Assembly: GCF_008312935.1 (NCBI RefSeq)
Contig: NZ_VSZO01000053.1
Span: 1-64,000, forward strand
Length of the DNA stretch: 64,000 bases
From: Roseiconus lacunae
GTDB lineage: Bacteria > Planctomycetota > Planctomycetia > Pirellulales > Pirellulaceae
Direction: 5' to 3'
Shown here piece after piece: positions 10,441 through 19,282 of the stretch. Numbering within the stretch: the first letter of the stretch is position 1; each line of letters begins with the position of its first letter. The notes beneath the pieces were generated by a model. That model saw nothing but the letters and a program-made list of their open reading frames with translations, did no database searches and was not told the origin of the DNA. Both the position numbers and the translations under genes were made by a program.

Positions 10441-10476
10441 CGGGGATTACCTTGCTGTCCTCTGGTAAGCTGAAAG

Positions 10477-11469
10477 TCACTTTGCGGCAGAATTCGACTT
10501 CAACCAAATCGCCGCGGAAGCAACCGCTATGTCGATGATCGAGAAATGGCCTTCACCAAGAACGGTTGTTGCCTGGCTACGCGGAATGTTCCGATGCAGA
10601 AAACGCAACGTTTCGGGCGGAGCCGAGTAGTCGCAGTTTCCGATCCACAGGCCTACGGGGACGTCAATGCGAGGGAGACAAATTTGCCAGGGCCAGCGCA
10701 TCAAGGACATGTCGTGGACAATGCCTTGCGTACCGTGGCGAGATGCTTCGGCGATCACTTGACGAAGTACAGTTCCGTTGCGCTGAATATAGTTGCGATC
10801 CACCGCAGCAAACTTCTTGAATTGCGATGGCATCACATTCGGATGACGTCGGCTTCGCCGTATTTGGCGTCGTAAGACGCCTTCGGCCAATCTCGGATAC
10901 GCTGCCGCTTGCTGCAGCGCATTGTCTAGGACGCCTTTGGGGACCCCAGGGGCACCTGGCGTGCGTGGCGAAATAATTGCGGTCGCTGTAATTCTTTTTG
11001 ATAACACTGCGGTACAGGCGAGCGCGAACGAAGTACCACCCGACATTGCCAAAACGCCGAATCGATCGAAAGAGGTCGATTGCGTAAGCAGGTCCATTAA
11101 CCGAGCAATATCGCTGGGCCAACTCACGTGACTATGCCGTTGCGAAAAAGTGGACATTCCCATCCCCGGGCGGTCAACCGCGATTAAACAGACGCCGTTC
11201 GCATTGCAAAACGGAGCCAGTAGTGCCGCCTCCAGACGGGACCCTGGTGTTCCGTGGAAATATAGAACCGGAAAATCCTTTAGCGAACCATAGATTCGGT
11301 ATCCGAGTCTTCGGCCATCGGCGAAGTGGCAAGTTGAATCAGAAGGATTCTGTCCCAGAGCATCGTCCGATCCGAACATCGGCGCGGCAGCTGCCAAGGC
11401 GATCAAACCACGTCGCGTGATCATTGGACTGAATGCCTTGTTCGTGTCGTCTATCATTTGAAAATTCAT
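10477..11469 (-). CDS. Alpha/beta hydrolase, probable Tat substrate
   Basis: 330 aa. An N-terminal twin-arginine stretch (ITRRGLIALAAAAP, near residues 17-30) followed by a short hydrophobic segment and ALGQN suggests Tat export; M17 is an alternative start. The fold signature includes the oxyanion region YFHGTPGSRLEA and the nucleophile elbow LAMSGGTSFA, where the first glycine of GxSxG is replaced by alanine. The conserved DRPGMGMS strand supports hydrolase membership. The late GEGHFSI supplies the expected catalytic histidine. The substrate cannot be inferred. It probably shares a transcript with the downstream membrane protein gene. Confidence 0.85.
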   Translation of the reverse strand: MNFQMIDDTNKAFSPMITRRGLIALAAAAPMFGSDDALGQNPSDSTCHFADGRRLGYRIYGSLKDFPVLYFHGTPGSRLEAALLAPFCNANGVCLIAVDRPGMGMSTFSQRHSHVSWPSDIARLMDLLTQSTSFDRFGVLAMSGGTSFALACTAVLSKRITATAIISPRTPGAPGVPKGVLDNALQQAAAYPRLAEGVLRRQIRRSRRHPNVMPSQFKKFAAVDRNYIQRNGTVLRQVIAEASRHGTQGIVHDMSLMRWPWQICLPRIDVPVGLWIGNCDYSAPPETLRFLHRNIPRSQATTVLGEGHFSIIDIAVASAAIWLKSNSAAK

Positions 11470-11502
11470 CGGTGCACGAAACTAAAAACTTACCACTTCC
11501 TA

Positions 11503-12300
11503 TCAACGACTCCCTAACTCGCGATCGTAGCACAATCTGCGAAGCCGGCCTTGTTTATTCGAGCGGAAAGCGGACGAGGCACTGAACTTTGCATGCAGCG
11601 TTTCGACTAGGTATTTATCAGTATTTTGGTTTTGCAGCCGACACGTCTCCGAGACTTTCAGCATGTGGTGAAGATACCGGATTCCTTCTGGGATCTGTGT
11701 CCCGAAGCTCAGCTTACGGTAGATCACTGCCGGCCGAAGCACGCGCCCGGCCGTGTCACACGGTTGGCTCAATCACTTTCACGTTCGGGTTCGTTCACCA
11801 CTGATCTTCGCCAAGCAAGATCTCTTTTAGAAGTCCGGCTCGTTTCACGCACCCGCTAAGTTTGCCGCGCAGCAAGTCGTTGAACTCGCCCCAAATTGGA
11901 CCGCCCAAACTTTGGCAGCCTCGCCGTCTCGGTACCGGCGTTGCTGCTCGAAGAGAAATCGTTTCTGTCGCATCACGTCATGTCTCAAGCGACGAACATG
12001 TCGGTCATTCGATTCACCAGTTTTCGAATGTCGCGTTTTGGATGAGCCCAGCATGGCTGCAGCCGTTAGCCGTCCAGCTACATCTTGGTTCGGTCACCGT
12101 TCAGAATGGTCTCCGAGTCATCGCCGGTCAGAGAAACCGGGCGGCAGCGAAGAATTGCGAGTCGTCAGTTTTTGATTTGGTCAGTCAACGATTCCATTTG
12201 CGCTGTCAAGCGATCTCTGTGCACTCACCGAACCCAAGTTGCATCGGTGCTCACGACCTCCAGGAGTTCATCGAATGACGAGAAAACCGATGTCGATGCA
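11503..12300 (-). pseudogene. Decayed IS66-family transposase
   Basis: Reading the minus strand across three frames gives a broken but recognisable IS66 transposase. It starts with FDELLEVVSTDATWVR (about 12270), then GDDSETILNGDRTKM and LQPCWAHPKRDIRKL (about 12130-12030). RLRHDVMRQKRFLFEQQRR and YRDGE follow (about 11990-11910), then NDLLRGKL-type residues and finally the signature LRPAVIYRKLSFGTQ (about 11740-11695) and VSETCRLQNQNTDKYLVE. In-frame stops and at least two frameshifts interrupt it, and the N-terminal third is not recognisable. The element is inactive. The outer ends and target duplications were not found. Confidence 0.85.
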
Positions 12301-12351
12301 ACCTCTGCGTCGTCGGAAGTCTGCTATGTGCAAGTGGTCAGCGCACCTTTT

Positions 12352-12442
12352 CATTCTGGCTCCCCTCTCCCTCATCGTGAACACAAGCACCACTTGTGTT
12401 CACGATGAGGGAGAGGGGCTGGGGGTGAGGGGAGCCAGAGTG
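12352..12442. repeat. Nested inverted repeat (26-bp perfect hairpin)
   Basis: The arm at 12362-12387 and its exact reverse complement at 12393-12418 form a 26-bp perfect stem with a 5-nt loop. A second pairing links 12352-12367 with 12427-12442 (15 of 16 matches), so the left side can pair with two different partners. The right half carries a GGGAGAGG...GGGGTGAGGGG stretch of the kind often dispersed in bacterial intergenic DNA. It sits just upstream of the IS66 remnant in minus-strand orientation and 520 bp upstream of the lipase gene. A non-autonomous mobile element or a transcription barrier is possible. Confidence 0.8.
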
Positions 12443-12936
12443 AACTAGAGTGTTTTCATTCCGAGGACATTCAATCATCCCATCACGAACGGACCGATGC
12501 AACGAGCTGCGATCGATAACAAGCATCGGTTGGACAAACCGTTGTTTCGTGGCGGAATCCCGGGTAGACATCGGTGGCGAGACCTCCGCGATTTTAGCGA
12601 AGACGCCCCCCGAATTTGACTCTGCCGAGGCTACGCGTGCAAAAACTGCCGCCGACAGCAAGGGCACTCGGCATCAATTCGTTCAACAAGAGCGTTGAAC
12701 GCAGCCGGTTGTGGAGGCAACATCATCGTCTTGAATGCCGGTGGAACTGGGGGAGGGTATTGCTCGCAAGTAACTCCGGCGACGAATGCCCGCGAGTTTC
12801 GTTTTAGTGTCGCATCGTACGACAGAGACTGTAACACTCGGCGCGTTGACACGCTCGGTACACCTGTGGCATAGCTGATCCACATCGAACGCGATGACAG
12901 CGATGCTGTTGAAAACTTCCCAATGGTGTACCAACG
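12443..12936. other. Intergenic region upstream of lipase gene, 494 bp
   Basis: No convincing gene was seen. Minus-strand open frames here (12631-13011 and 12338-12667) overlap the lipase start or the hairpin and have no family pattern. The stretch may contain unrecognisable IS66 N-terminal remains plus the lipase promoter. Confidence 0.4.
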
Positions 12937-13980
12937 ATGTCTCAAAAGCCAGTTAACGGATTGATTGCGATCGCAGTTCTTTGCATGTTCGGAGCAGTTG
13001 CGAACGGACAAGACCGACCGACAGAGGTGACTGCTCTCAGACCATACGTTCCATCTGTTCGCGATCTAGCCAGGTATTCAACTCCTTCGCCGATCGATGA
13101 GTGGGAGTGGATGCTGACCTGCCAAGCAAGCTATTACGCCAACCCAAGTACGTTCATCGATATCGCTTTCTGGGCTGACTCTCGTTACCGCGACGACTTG
13201 GTGATCTCGCTTCACCAAACAGGCGTTGCGACCGGCATGCGGCGATGGGGATTCAATAAAGTGGAGATGTTCTACGACCGAACGTTCTTGACCGACACTC
13301 GTGGGTTTATCGCCTATAGCGACGATACCGTAGTCGTCTCATTCTCGGGTTCCGAGTTTTCAGATGGATTTGTCGATTGGTGGGGCACCGACGCGAACGT
13401 CTTGCTTGTTGACGGATCCGACTATGGCGTCGCTGGCCGTGTGCACATGGGGTTTGCCATGTCTGCTGAAACAGTCTACGCCCAGATTCTGGCAAGAGTC
13501 GACGCGGCGTCAAAAGCAGGCAAGCGTGTGTTGATCACCGGGCACAGCTTGGGCGGTGCGGTGGCAACACTGACGGCCAGTCGGCTGGAACGTGACGGAG
13601 TCGATGTCGCGGCACTTTATGCGTTCGCAAACCCGCTCGTTGGTGACGCCGAATTTTGCCTGGATCTCGCGTCAAGCGGCATCACTTGTGTTCGGACCTA
13701 CAACCACTTGGATCCCGTACCGCGATACCCGATCAACTTATCCGTCATCCCATATTTGGCTTCGCTCGTCAGGGACTACGTGCACGTGCCGAGTATGGAA
13801 GTGTACTTTGACTCAGAGATGAACGCGGTGCTCTGTCCATCCCAAGAGCGTTTGGAGGACGAGCTCTACTTCTTGACTGCAGTCGATCCACGCGCACACG
13901 ACACCGCACTTTATCTGCTTTTGACCTACGCAAACTTAAGCAGTCAGGCCATCGCCGTCGTCCCTACACCCGATATCTAG
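12937..13980 (+). CDS. Secreted class 3 lipase
   Basis: 347 aa with a signal peptide (residues 1-25, ending VANGQ). It matches the Lipase_3 family: a strand VVVSFSGSE (oxyanion region, about 132-140), the nucleophile motif GHSLGG (202-207, Ser204), a downstream FANPLVGD, and NHLDPVPRYP (256-265), whose Asp259 is the expected acid. YVHVP (281-285) offers the catalytic His283. The predicted role is hydrolysis of acylglycerol or related esters outside the cytoplasm. It stands alone, with 500 bp or more of non-coding DNA on each side. Confidence 0.92.
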   Translation: MSQKPVNGLIAIAVLCMFGAVANGQDRPTEVTALRPYVPSVRDLARYSTPSPIDEWEWMLTCQASYYANPSTFIDIAFWADSRYRDDLVISLHQTGVATGMRRWGFNKVEMFYDRTFLTDTRGFIAYSDDTVVVSFSGSEFSDGFVDWWGTDANVLLVDGSDYGVAGRVHMGFAMSAETVYAQILARVDAASKAGKRVLITGHSLGGAVATLTASRLERDGVDVAALYAFANPLVGDAEFCLDLASSGITCVRTYNHLDPVPRYPINLSVIPYLASLVRDYVHVPSMEVYFDSEMNAVLCPSQERLEDELYFLTAVDPRAHDTALYLLLTYANLSSQAIAVVPTPDI

Positions 13981-14527
13981 ACGATCGCCGCCTGATGATA
14001 GCTGGAGACCTAGCCACCGCAGAAAAGGGCGAGTCGGCTGGCGGGGAAGACCAGGCAGAAGTCGCGATCGAAAATGACCGTGGTGCGGGTAAATCGTGAG
14101 CAGCCGCCGATGATTTGGAGAGCTGTGAAGATTCAACGTCACACGCTCGAATTCAATGATGCAATGCTCGTAAAAGCCGCGTACGCGATCGCTAATTTTG
14201 CGGAGCAAAAGGCGACTATGGCCTCCACACTTCTTAGTCAATCGACCAACGATCGGCATGTTCCGATAACTAATTGAAACGCGACGATTGACGTCGTGCC
14301 GCGCCTAGACCAAATGTTCGGGTTCGTCTTCTCAGCCGACAGGTGCTAGCTCCGGTTATTGCGCAGGAACCGTGGCTAACGCCATACGGCTAATCCCAAT
14401 GTCAGAGGTTGACGACGCACTTGAACTTTCCAGTCAATATGCCTTGAGCACTTCCCTCGACATGTCCACGAACCTCGGCAGCATCAACACGAGATTGGCA
14501 GTCAGGTGATGTGGTGCGGTTCACGGA
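13981..14527. other. Intergenic region, 547 bp
   Basis: Lies between the convergent lipase and SGNH/hydrolase genes. The second half contains a dispersed palindromic repeat (14311-14400). The first half has short open frames on both strands (for example 13936-14259 minus and 14074-14277 plus), none with recognisable features. Confidence 0.45.
14311..14400. repeat. Dispersed palindromic element, copy 1
   Basis: Two facing half-sites, 14333-14360 (CAGCCGACAGGTGCTAGCTC...) and 14368-14395 (ACCGTGGCTAACGCCATACG...), can fold into an imperfect hairpin. The left flank CAAATGTTCGGGTTC is shared, in inverse orientation, with the copy at 51041-51130, so the repeated unit is about 90 bp. Confidence 0.8.
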
Positions 14528-16489
14528 TCATTCGTAGGTTACATGGACGCGTTCACAGCTTGGATCCTCCTCGGTCGGTTCACCAACTTGATCGACCGGG
14601 TGCGTATAGAGGTACCGCCACACTGGATCAAACATCAGCGATCCATCGCTTGCTTTCGGTGAAGAACCGCCTGGTGTTACCGATGAGTGTGCACGTTTGG
14701 CGTCACCACCGACGTCGGCGTCGGAGATTAACCGGCGAGTGTTCTCGTACGGCGGAGCTTGCCGGTCAACGTTGACGATCGGACCGAATTGATGCAGGCC
14801 CAATAGCTCCCATGAACGGCAGTAATGATCCCCGGTCCAGCCACCGTCGAGGACATGCGTGAATCCAAAAAACCGATTGGCGGGGGTCGCAGAGGGCAAG
14901 CCCTGCCAGTCTTGGTCCTGGTCGCGTGGTCCGCAAAGCATCACGACACGGTCCACTCGCTGGTGTTTCGCAAACCGCGCCGCGGTCGTACTCCCGTGCG
15001 ACGCACCAGAGACAATGATTTTGTCCCAACGCAATCGTGACCCTTCGTCGGCGAGGAATTGATCCCAATTGCCTTGTGGGTTTTCTTTAGCTAACCACAG
15101 TACCAGTTGGCGAGCACGTTCGGCGGCACCGTCGGGAAGTTGCAAATCCAGTTCGTCACTGATGTCCAAACCCGTCGCCGCTTCCAATCGAACGCGACCC
15201 CGAGCGTACGCATCAGACGGTTGTGGCCGGCAAAGCTTGCCGAACCATCCGCGGGCATAACTAACACCGATCGCGTGGATGCCGTACGAGTTGACTCGTT
15301 CGAACAAGCCACTGTTGTGTCCCATCAGCCAAATCATCAACTTGCCTTGCGGTGCGACGCGAGTATCAACCGATGCGTACTCCATGTCGGCGGGTTTCTT
15401 GTCGGTGCCGAAGACAAAGCCGATTTCGGGATACTCTTTGACACGTGAATCGAGCTTGCTCGCGCGAACTTTCAACGTGTACCGCTGGGGCGAGTCGTCT
15501 CGGAATGCCGGGACCGCGTCATTGGCGACACCGCGAGCGATGTCGTTACCGCTGGTCGCAGCTTGATGTGCTGTTTTTTGCAAGAACGCGGCGTAATCCG
15601 CGTCAAGTGATTGAGGCACGAACGAGTTGCCGACAACGCTTTCGCCGTAGAGACACTCGAACCAGACGCAAGCCCCAAGGTATTCGCCAGCCAGGTTGGC
15701 ATGGTGACCGTCCATCCGCAGGGCCCTTTTGCCATCGCGTGCTTGCCAACGATAGCCGACATGCAGCGAGTGTGTTTGATCGGGAAGTTGCGGGTGTGTC
15801 GCAGTTTTCGCATCAAAGTCCGCGGGCTGAAATCCGTAGGTCGCGTTGTTGTCGGCGGCATAAAAAGCATCGCCCACTGGAATGCGTTTGGCCGAGAGTG
15901 CTTTGGTGATCGTACGGTACGCGTCGCTGAGACCTTCGTACATTTCTTTTTGGCTGGCCGGTTCACCGGGTTTTGGGGCGGCGGCACGGAAGCGGGGATC
16001 ATCTTTTCGGTAAGCCCAGGTTTGGTGTATCAGTAGCTGAGCTTGCGGTGCATAGCGGTGGATGATCGCGGCAAGTTGATCGGCATGCGGACGATAGGTG
16101 GTCAGGTCATGACTTCGGACACTCAGTTGCTGAATCGTGACAAAGTCCCATCGCTCGGACTGCAACGCCTCTTGCAGACTCTTTCCCGAGAATGACTTGT
16201 AGCGAGCCGTCGCATCGGTTCGGTCGGCTTCAAACGCGATTGCTTTTGAGGCGTGTAGCTCAAGCGGTGAGCCGCCGATGTTCAGCATTTTGTGGGTGAG
16301 TTTGTAACCGGCAGTGGCTACCAAATCATCGAGGTACTCGGTCGCGTTGCGTGTGAAGCTATTTCCGATCGTTAGAACGCGAACATGTTTTTCGGGAGGA
16401 GCGGATTCCGCATTTGCGTCGGTTGCCAAGACGGGGAAAGCGATCGTGAAGCTAAGCAGCCACGAATAGACAAATCGATGATTGAACAT
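14528..16489 (-). CDS. Secreted two-domain esterase: SGNH (DUF4886-like) plus BPSS1187-type alpha/beta hydrolase
   Basis: The start is placed at the ATG at 16489 because it gives a standard signal peptide (MFNHRFVYSWLLSFTIAFPV..., cleavage near ATDANA), making 653 aa; the frame is open 75 codons further upstream. The N-terminal half is SGNH-hydrolase-like: VLTIGNSFTRNATEYLDDL with Ser44, WDFVTIQQLS, and the DGHHANLAGEYLGACVWFEC block carrying the late His. The C-terminal half has the alpha/beta nucleophile motif SGASHGST (Ser497), then VMLCGPRDQDQDWQ and WTGDHYCRSWELLGLHQFGP, as in BPSS1187-family proteins. The two hydrolase modules in one chain suggest ester removal from complex glycans. It is divergent from a sialidase, so sialate or sugar O-acetyl ester hydrolysis is plausible but unproven. 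Confidence 0.85.
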   Translation of the reverse strand: MFNHRFVYSWLLSFTIAFPVLATDANAESAPPEKHVRVLTIGNSFTRNATEYLDDLVATAGYKLTHKMLNIGGSPLELHASKAIAFEADRTDATARYKSFSGKSLQEALQSERWDFVTIQQLSVRSHDLTTYRPHADQLAAIIHRYAPQAQLLIHQTWAYRKDDPRFRAAAPKPGEPASQKEMYEGLSDAYRTITKALSAKRIPVGDAFYAADNNATYGFQPADFDAKTATHPQLPDQTHSLHVGYRWQARDGKRALRMDGHHANLAGEYLGACVWFECLYGESVVGNSFVPQSLDADYAAFLQKTAHQAATSGNDIARGVANDAVPAFRDDSPQRYTLKVRASKLDSRVKEYPEIGFVFGTDKKPADMEYASVDTRVAPQGKLMIWLMGHNSGLFERVNSYGIHAIGVSYARGWFGKLCRPQPSDAYARGRVRLEAATGLDISDELDLQLPDGAAERARQLVLWLAKENPQGNWDQFLADEGSRLRWDKIIVSGASHGSTTAARFAKHQRVDRVVMLCGPRDQDQDWQGLPSATPANRFFGFTHVLDGGWTGDHYCRSWELLGLHQFGPIVNVDRQAPPYENTRRLISDADVGGDAKRAHSSVTPGGSSPKASDGSLMFDPVWRYLYTHPVDQVGEPTEEDPSCERVHVTYE

Positions 16490-16831
16490 GAGGTTTGCAG
16501 GTTGGAAAGAACACGCGACGATCAATGTGATGCCGACAAGAAGGCGTATCACAAGTGTCGTTTGGGAGGTAAGCGATATCGCAGAACCGTAATTTATTCG
16601 CCCTTTAGAGCTGAAAGTACCGGTAAGCGGAGCCGATCGCCGATTTTCCACGACAAAGCAGCTTGTGGGACTTAGGTTAGTGCTAAATCCAACCGGCACA
16701 CCCGGCGCCTGCAAAGGCGACTAAAATACGCGTCACTTCCAACCTTACCGCCGAGCGATGATTTCAGGATTGTTCTTCTGGATCGATGAGTTCGCGGCGG
16801 TCCTCCCGTATGGCTCCCACCCCAACGATTC
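16490..16831. other. Divergent promoter region, 342 bp
   Basis: Separates the SGNH/hydrolase gene (minus) from the sialidase gene (plus) and must hold both promoters. The minus-strand frame remains open to 16714. An N-terminal extension there contains a second hydrophobic stretch, but it would place a long non-signal sequence before the obvious signal peptide, so it was rejected as coding. No operator was recognised. Confidence 0.4.
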
Positions 16832-17998
16832 ATGTTTCGATCTAACGTTCTGACATCTGCCGCGTGCCTTGTTTTGCTGCTCACCGCCGCAACCGTGCGG
16901 GCAGAGTATCCGACAACAACCATTTTTAGATCGGGTGACAACGGTTACAAAGTTTTCCGGATCCCGGCGGTGATCGCCGCGGCGAACGGAGACTTGCTGG
17001 CGTTCGCCGAGGCACGACAAGGTGGTGATGCGAGTGAAATCGATCTCGTCCAAAAAACGTCGCTTGATGGTGGAAAGACTTGGGGCGAGCTTGTTGTCAT
17101 TCAAGAAAGCGATCACTTTCGGTCGTTGTTTGCCGACGACGCACCGGCGATCACGATCGGTAATCCTGCACCGGTGGTTGATTTGCTAAATGAGAAGCAT
17201 CCCGGACGGATTTGGTTACCGTTCACGCTTGAAAACGATCGCGTCTTCGTGGTCTACAGTGATGACCACGGAAAACAGTGGTCCGAGCGGCGCGAGATCA
17301 CCCAGTCCGTCAAGAAAGAGGAGTGGGGATGGTATGCGACGGGCCCTGTTCAATCAATTCAAATTCAAAATGGACCGCACCGAGGGCGTTTGGTGATTCC
17401 CGCCGACCATCGGCTCGGAGATGACGGAAAAGATCGTGGTGCCTTGGGAGCTCACTTGGTTTACAGCGATGACCACGGCCAGTCCTGGGAAATCGGTGCG
17501 ATTGACGATGACTATGAAGACACGATGGATTCCAACGAGACCGCCGTCGTCGAACTTAGCGACGGTACGCTTTACATCAATACGCGAGACCAACACGGGA
17601 AAGCACCGGGAACACGCGGTGAAGCGTGGAGTCGTGATGGCGGATTGACATTTGAAAGTCGGCACGATCAGTACCCACATTTTCGTCCCACCGCTGAAGT
17701 CCTAGACCCTCCGGTGGTCCAGTGCGGTTTATTGCGAACGGTCGGAGACGTCGTTGTCTTCAGTGGTCCCGATGACAATGGGCCTTCGGGGACGGGGCGT
17801 AGCGACTTGCGATTACGGTTCTCGCGTGCCGGCGCCGACGATTGGCAGGACGGGCCGCTCGTGCATACCGGGCCGGCGGCTTACAGCGGAATGGTACAAA
17901 TCGATTACAAACACATCGGTGTGATTTACGAAGCCGGATCGAAGAGTCCTTATGAATCGATTCGGTTTTCGATCGTTCCGGTCGCTGAGTTTCAGTGA
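16832..17998 (+). CDS. Secreted exo-alpha-sialidase (GH33-like, BNR repeats)
   Basis: 388 aa, with a signal peptide at residues 1-24 (ends TVRA). The sialidase signature FRIP is at 42-45, with its arginine of the carboxylate-binding triad. Asp boxes follow: SLDGGKTWG (77-85), YSDDHGKQWSE, YSDDHGQSWE and SRDGGLTFES. The six-bladed propeller length matches bacterial sialidases. The predicted role is release of terminal sialic acid or a related nonulosonic acid from glycoconjugates outside the cytoplasm. The divergent neighbour is a two-domain esterase, which could remove O-acetyl groups before cleavage. Confidence 0.9.
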   Translation: MFRSNVLTSAACLVLLLTAATVRAEYPTTTIFRSGDNGYKVFRIPAVIAAANGDLLAFAEARQGGDASEIDLVQKTSLDGGKTWGELVVIQESDHFRSLFADDAPAITIGNPAPVVDLLNEKHPGRIWLPFTLENDRVFVVYSDDHGKQWSERREITQSVKKEEWGWYATGPVQSIQIQNGPHRGRLVIPADHRLGDDGKDRGALGAHLVYSDDHGQSWEIGAIDDDYEDTMDSNETAVVELSDGTLYINTRDQHGKAPGTRGEAWSRDGGLTFESRHDQYPHFRPTAEVLDPPVVQCGLLRTVGDVVVFSGPDDNGPSGTGRSDLRLRFSRAGADDWQDGPLVHTGPAAYSGMVQIDYKHIGVIYEAGSKSPYESIRFSIVPVAEFQ

Positions 17999-18065
17999 CC
18001 GGTAGCAAGAGTCTCGTTCGCTAATGATACACCGCACCGCACTTGATTGACGGAGGAACTTTCGC

Positions 18066-18410
18066 ATGGATCTATGGAACTTCCTGTTCGACAGCGATTA
18101 CAAGCAACGGGTCGATATTGAATCACTGCGAACGACGTCACGAGACTACCGCCGCGACAAACTTCGCCACCGGCGGGAACTGGATGATCAGTCGGTTCGT
18201 ATCGAGGAACTTGAGGAGCAGGTCGGCGAACTCGCGCTTTTGTGCCGAACGCTGTTGACGACACTGCGGGAATCCGGCGCGATTGACCCCAAGCGATTCG
18301 AAACTGTGATGCGTGAAATTGATTTAGAGGACGGAGTGGAGGACGGCAAAATCACCCGCAACCAATCCGATGATGACGACTCGGTTCCCCCGTCGATCGA
18401 TGTTTGGTAG
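18066..18410 (+). CDS. Small coiled-coil protein
   Basis: 114 aa, not recognised. The middle (about residues 30-75) is a charged heptad-like helix (RRELDDQSVRIEELEEQVGE) likely to form a coiled coil, and the tail is acidic (NQSDDDDSVPP). No signal peptide or membrane segment. It begins 67 bp after the sialidase stop, and GACGGAGGA upstream of the ATG can serve as ribosome binding site. Probably a planctomycete-restricted hypothetical. Confidence 0.65.
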   Translation: MDLWNFLFDSDYKQRVDIESLRTTSRDYRRDKLRHRRELDDQSVRIEELEEQVGELALLCRTLLTTLRESGAIDPKRFETVMREIDLEDGVEDGKITRNQSDDDDSVPPSIDVW

Positions 18411-18476
18411 ATCGAGTTGTCGATGCTTGCTCGATCTTCCAACGGGGTTGCCGATGCGGCAACGTGGTCAGCTTAG

Positions 18477-19253
18477 ATGCCCTTCACCCCCACTCACATA
18501 CTCGCAGTCGTTCCCTTTGGGTTGAAAGCGAAATGGTTGCCGATGTCTGCGTTGGCGATCGGTGCAATGGTTCCCGATATCGCTCTCTTCTTTCCGATCG
18601 TTGATTATGCGAGGACGCATAGTGCCACAGGCGTCGTGTTCTTTTGTGGTCCAATGGGGATCGGGCTGTTTCTGCTGTTCGATCTATTGATGCGTAAGCC
18701 GCTGTGTACACTGTTGCCCAATTGGATCCGCTGTAGGATCGATCCGAGTCCTCGGTTGCCGCATTCATCGACTATCGCTCCGGTACTGACGTTGATCGTG
18801 CAAGTTGGATTTGCGGTCGTCATCGGTTCGTCGACCCATGTAATTTGGGACGCATTCACTCACGAGGGGCGATGGGGAACCAAGCTAGTTCCGGCCCTTG
18901 AAATGATGTGGAGTATTGGGCCGTTCCAACTTCGCGGTTACAAACTATTTCAATATGGAAGCACCTTCGTGGGGCTACCACTACTGGTGCTGATCGCGTG
19001 GTGGAAACTTCGAGGTGCGACTTCGATTGCTTCGGGGGCCGCATCGATTGGCATTCGTAGTCAATGCTTGACCTTCCTTCTAGCCGCCGTTGCGATCGTC
19101 ATCGTCAGCGTGCATGCGTTCCTAATTCAGCCGGTGTTTTACCGTGCTCTTGGGATTGCCATTAAACAATCGGGGGCAATACTGATGATCGGTTCGATTC
19201 TTTGGTGTATCGCGTTCCATTTAGTGGGCCGGCGATCGATCGAATCCGCGTGA
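18477..19253 (+). CDS. DUF4184-family membrane protein
   Basis: 258 aa. It opens with MPFTPTHILAVVPF and AIGAMVPDIALFF, the conserved start of DUF4184, in which Pro/His/Asp residues line a membrane site. About six hydrophobic helices are visible, including VVFFCGPMGIGLFLLFDLLM and a late TFLLAAVAIVIVSVHAFLI. A second conserved patch, SSTHVIWDAFTHEGRW, has the His/Asp/His arrangement seen in membrane metal-dependent hydrolase-like families. The function of the family is unknown. It is followed after 29 bp by the acetyltransferase gene, so the two are probably co-transcribed. Confidence 0.85.
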   Translation: MPFTPTHILAVVPFGLKAKWLPMSALAIGAMVPDIALFFPIVDYARTHSATGVVFFCGPMGIGLFLLFDLLMRKPLCTLLPNWIRCRIDPSPRLPHSSTIAPVLTLIVQVGFAVVIGSSTHVIWDAFTHEGRWGTKLVPALEMMWSIGPFQLRGYKLFQYGSTFVGLPLLVLIAWWKLRGATSIASGAASIGIRSQCLTFLLAAVAIVIVSVHAFLIQPVFYRALGIAIKQSGAILMIGSILWCIAFHLVGRRSIESA

Positions 19254-19282
19254 ACGCCACAGAGAAGATGTGAAGAAATCTG

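Noticed and set aside
16490-16714. N-terminal extension of the SGNH/hydrolase gene
   Set aside because: It would place 75 residues before a normal signal peptide, which is more likely the true N-terminus.
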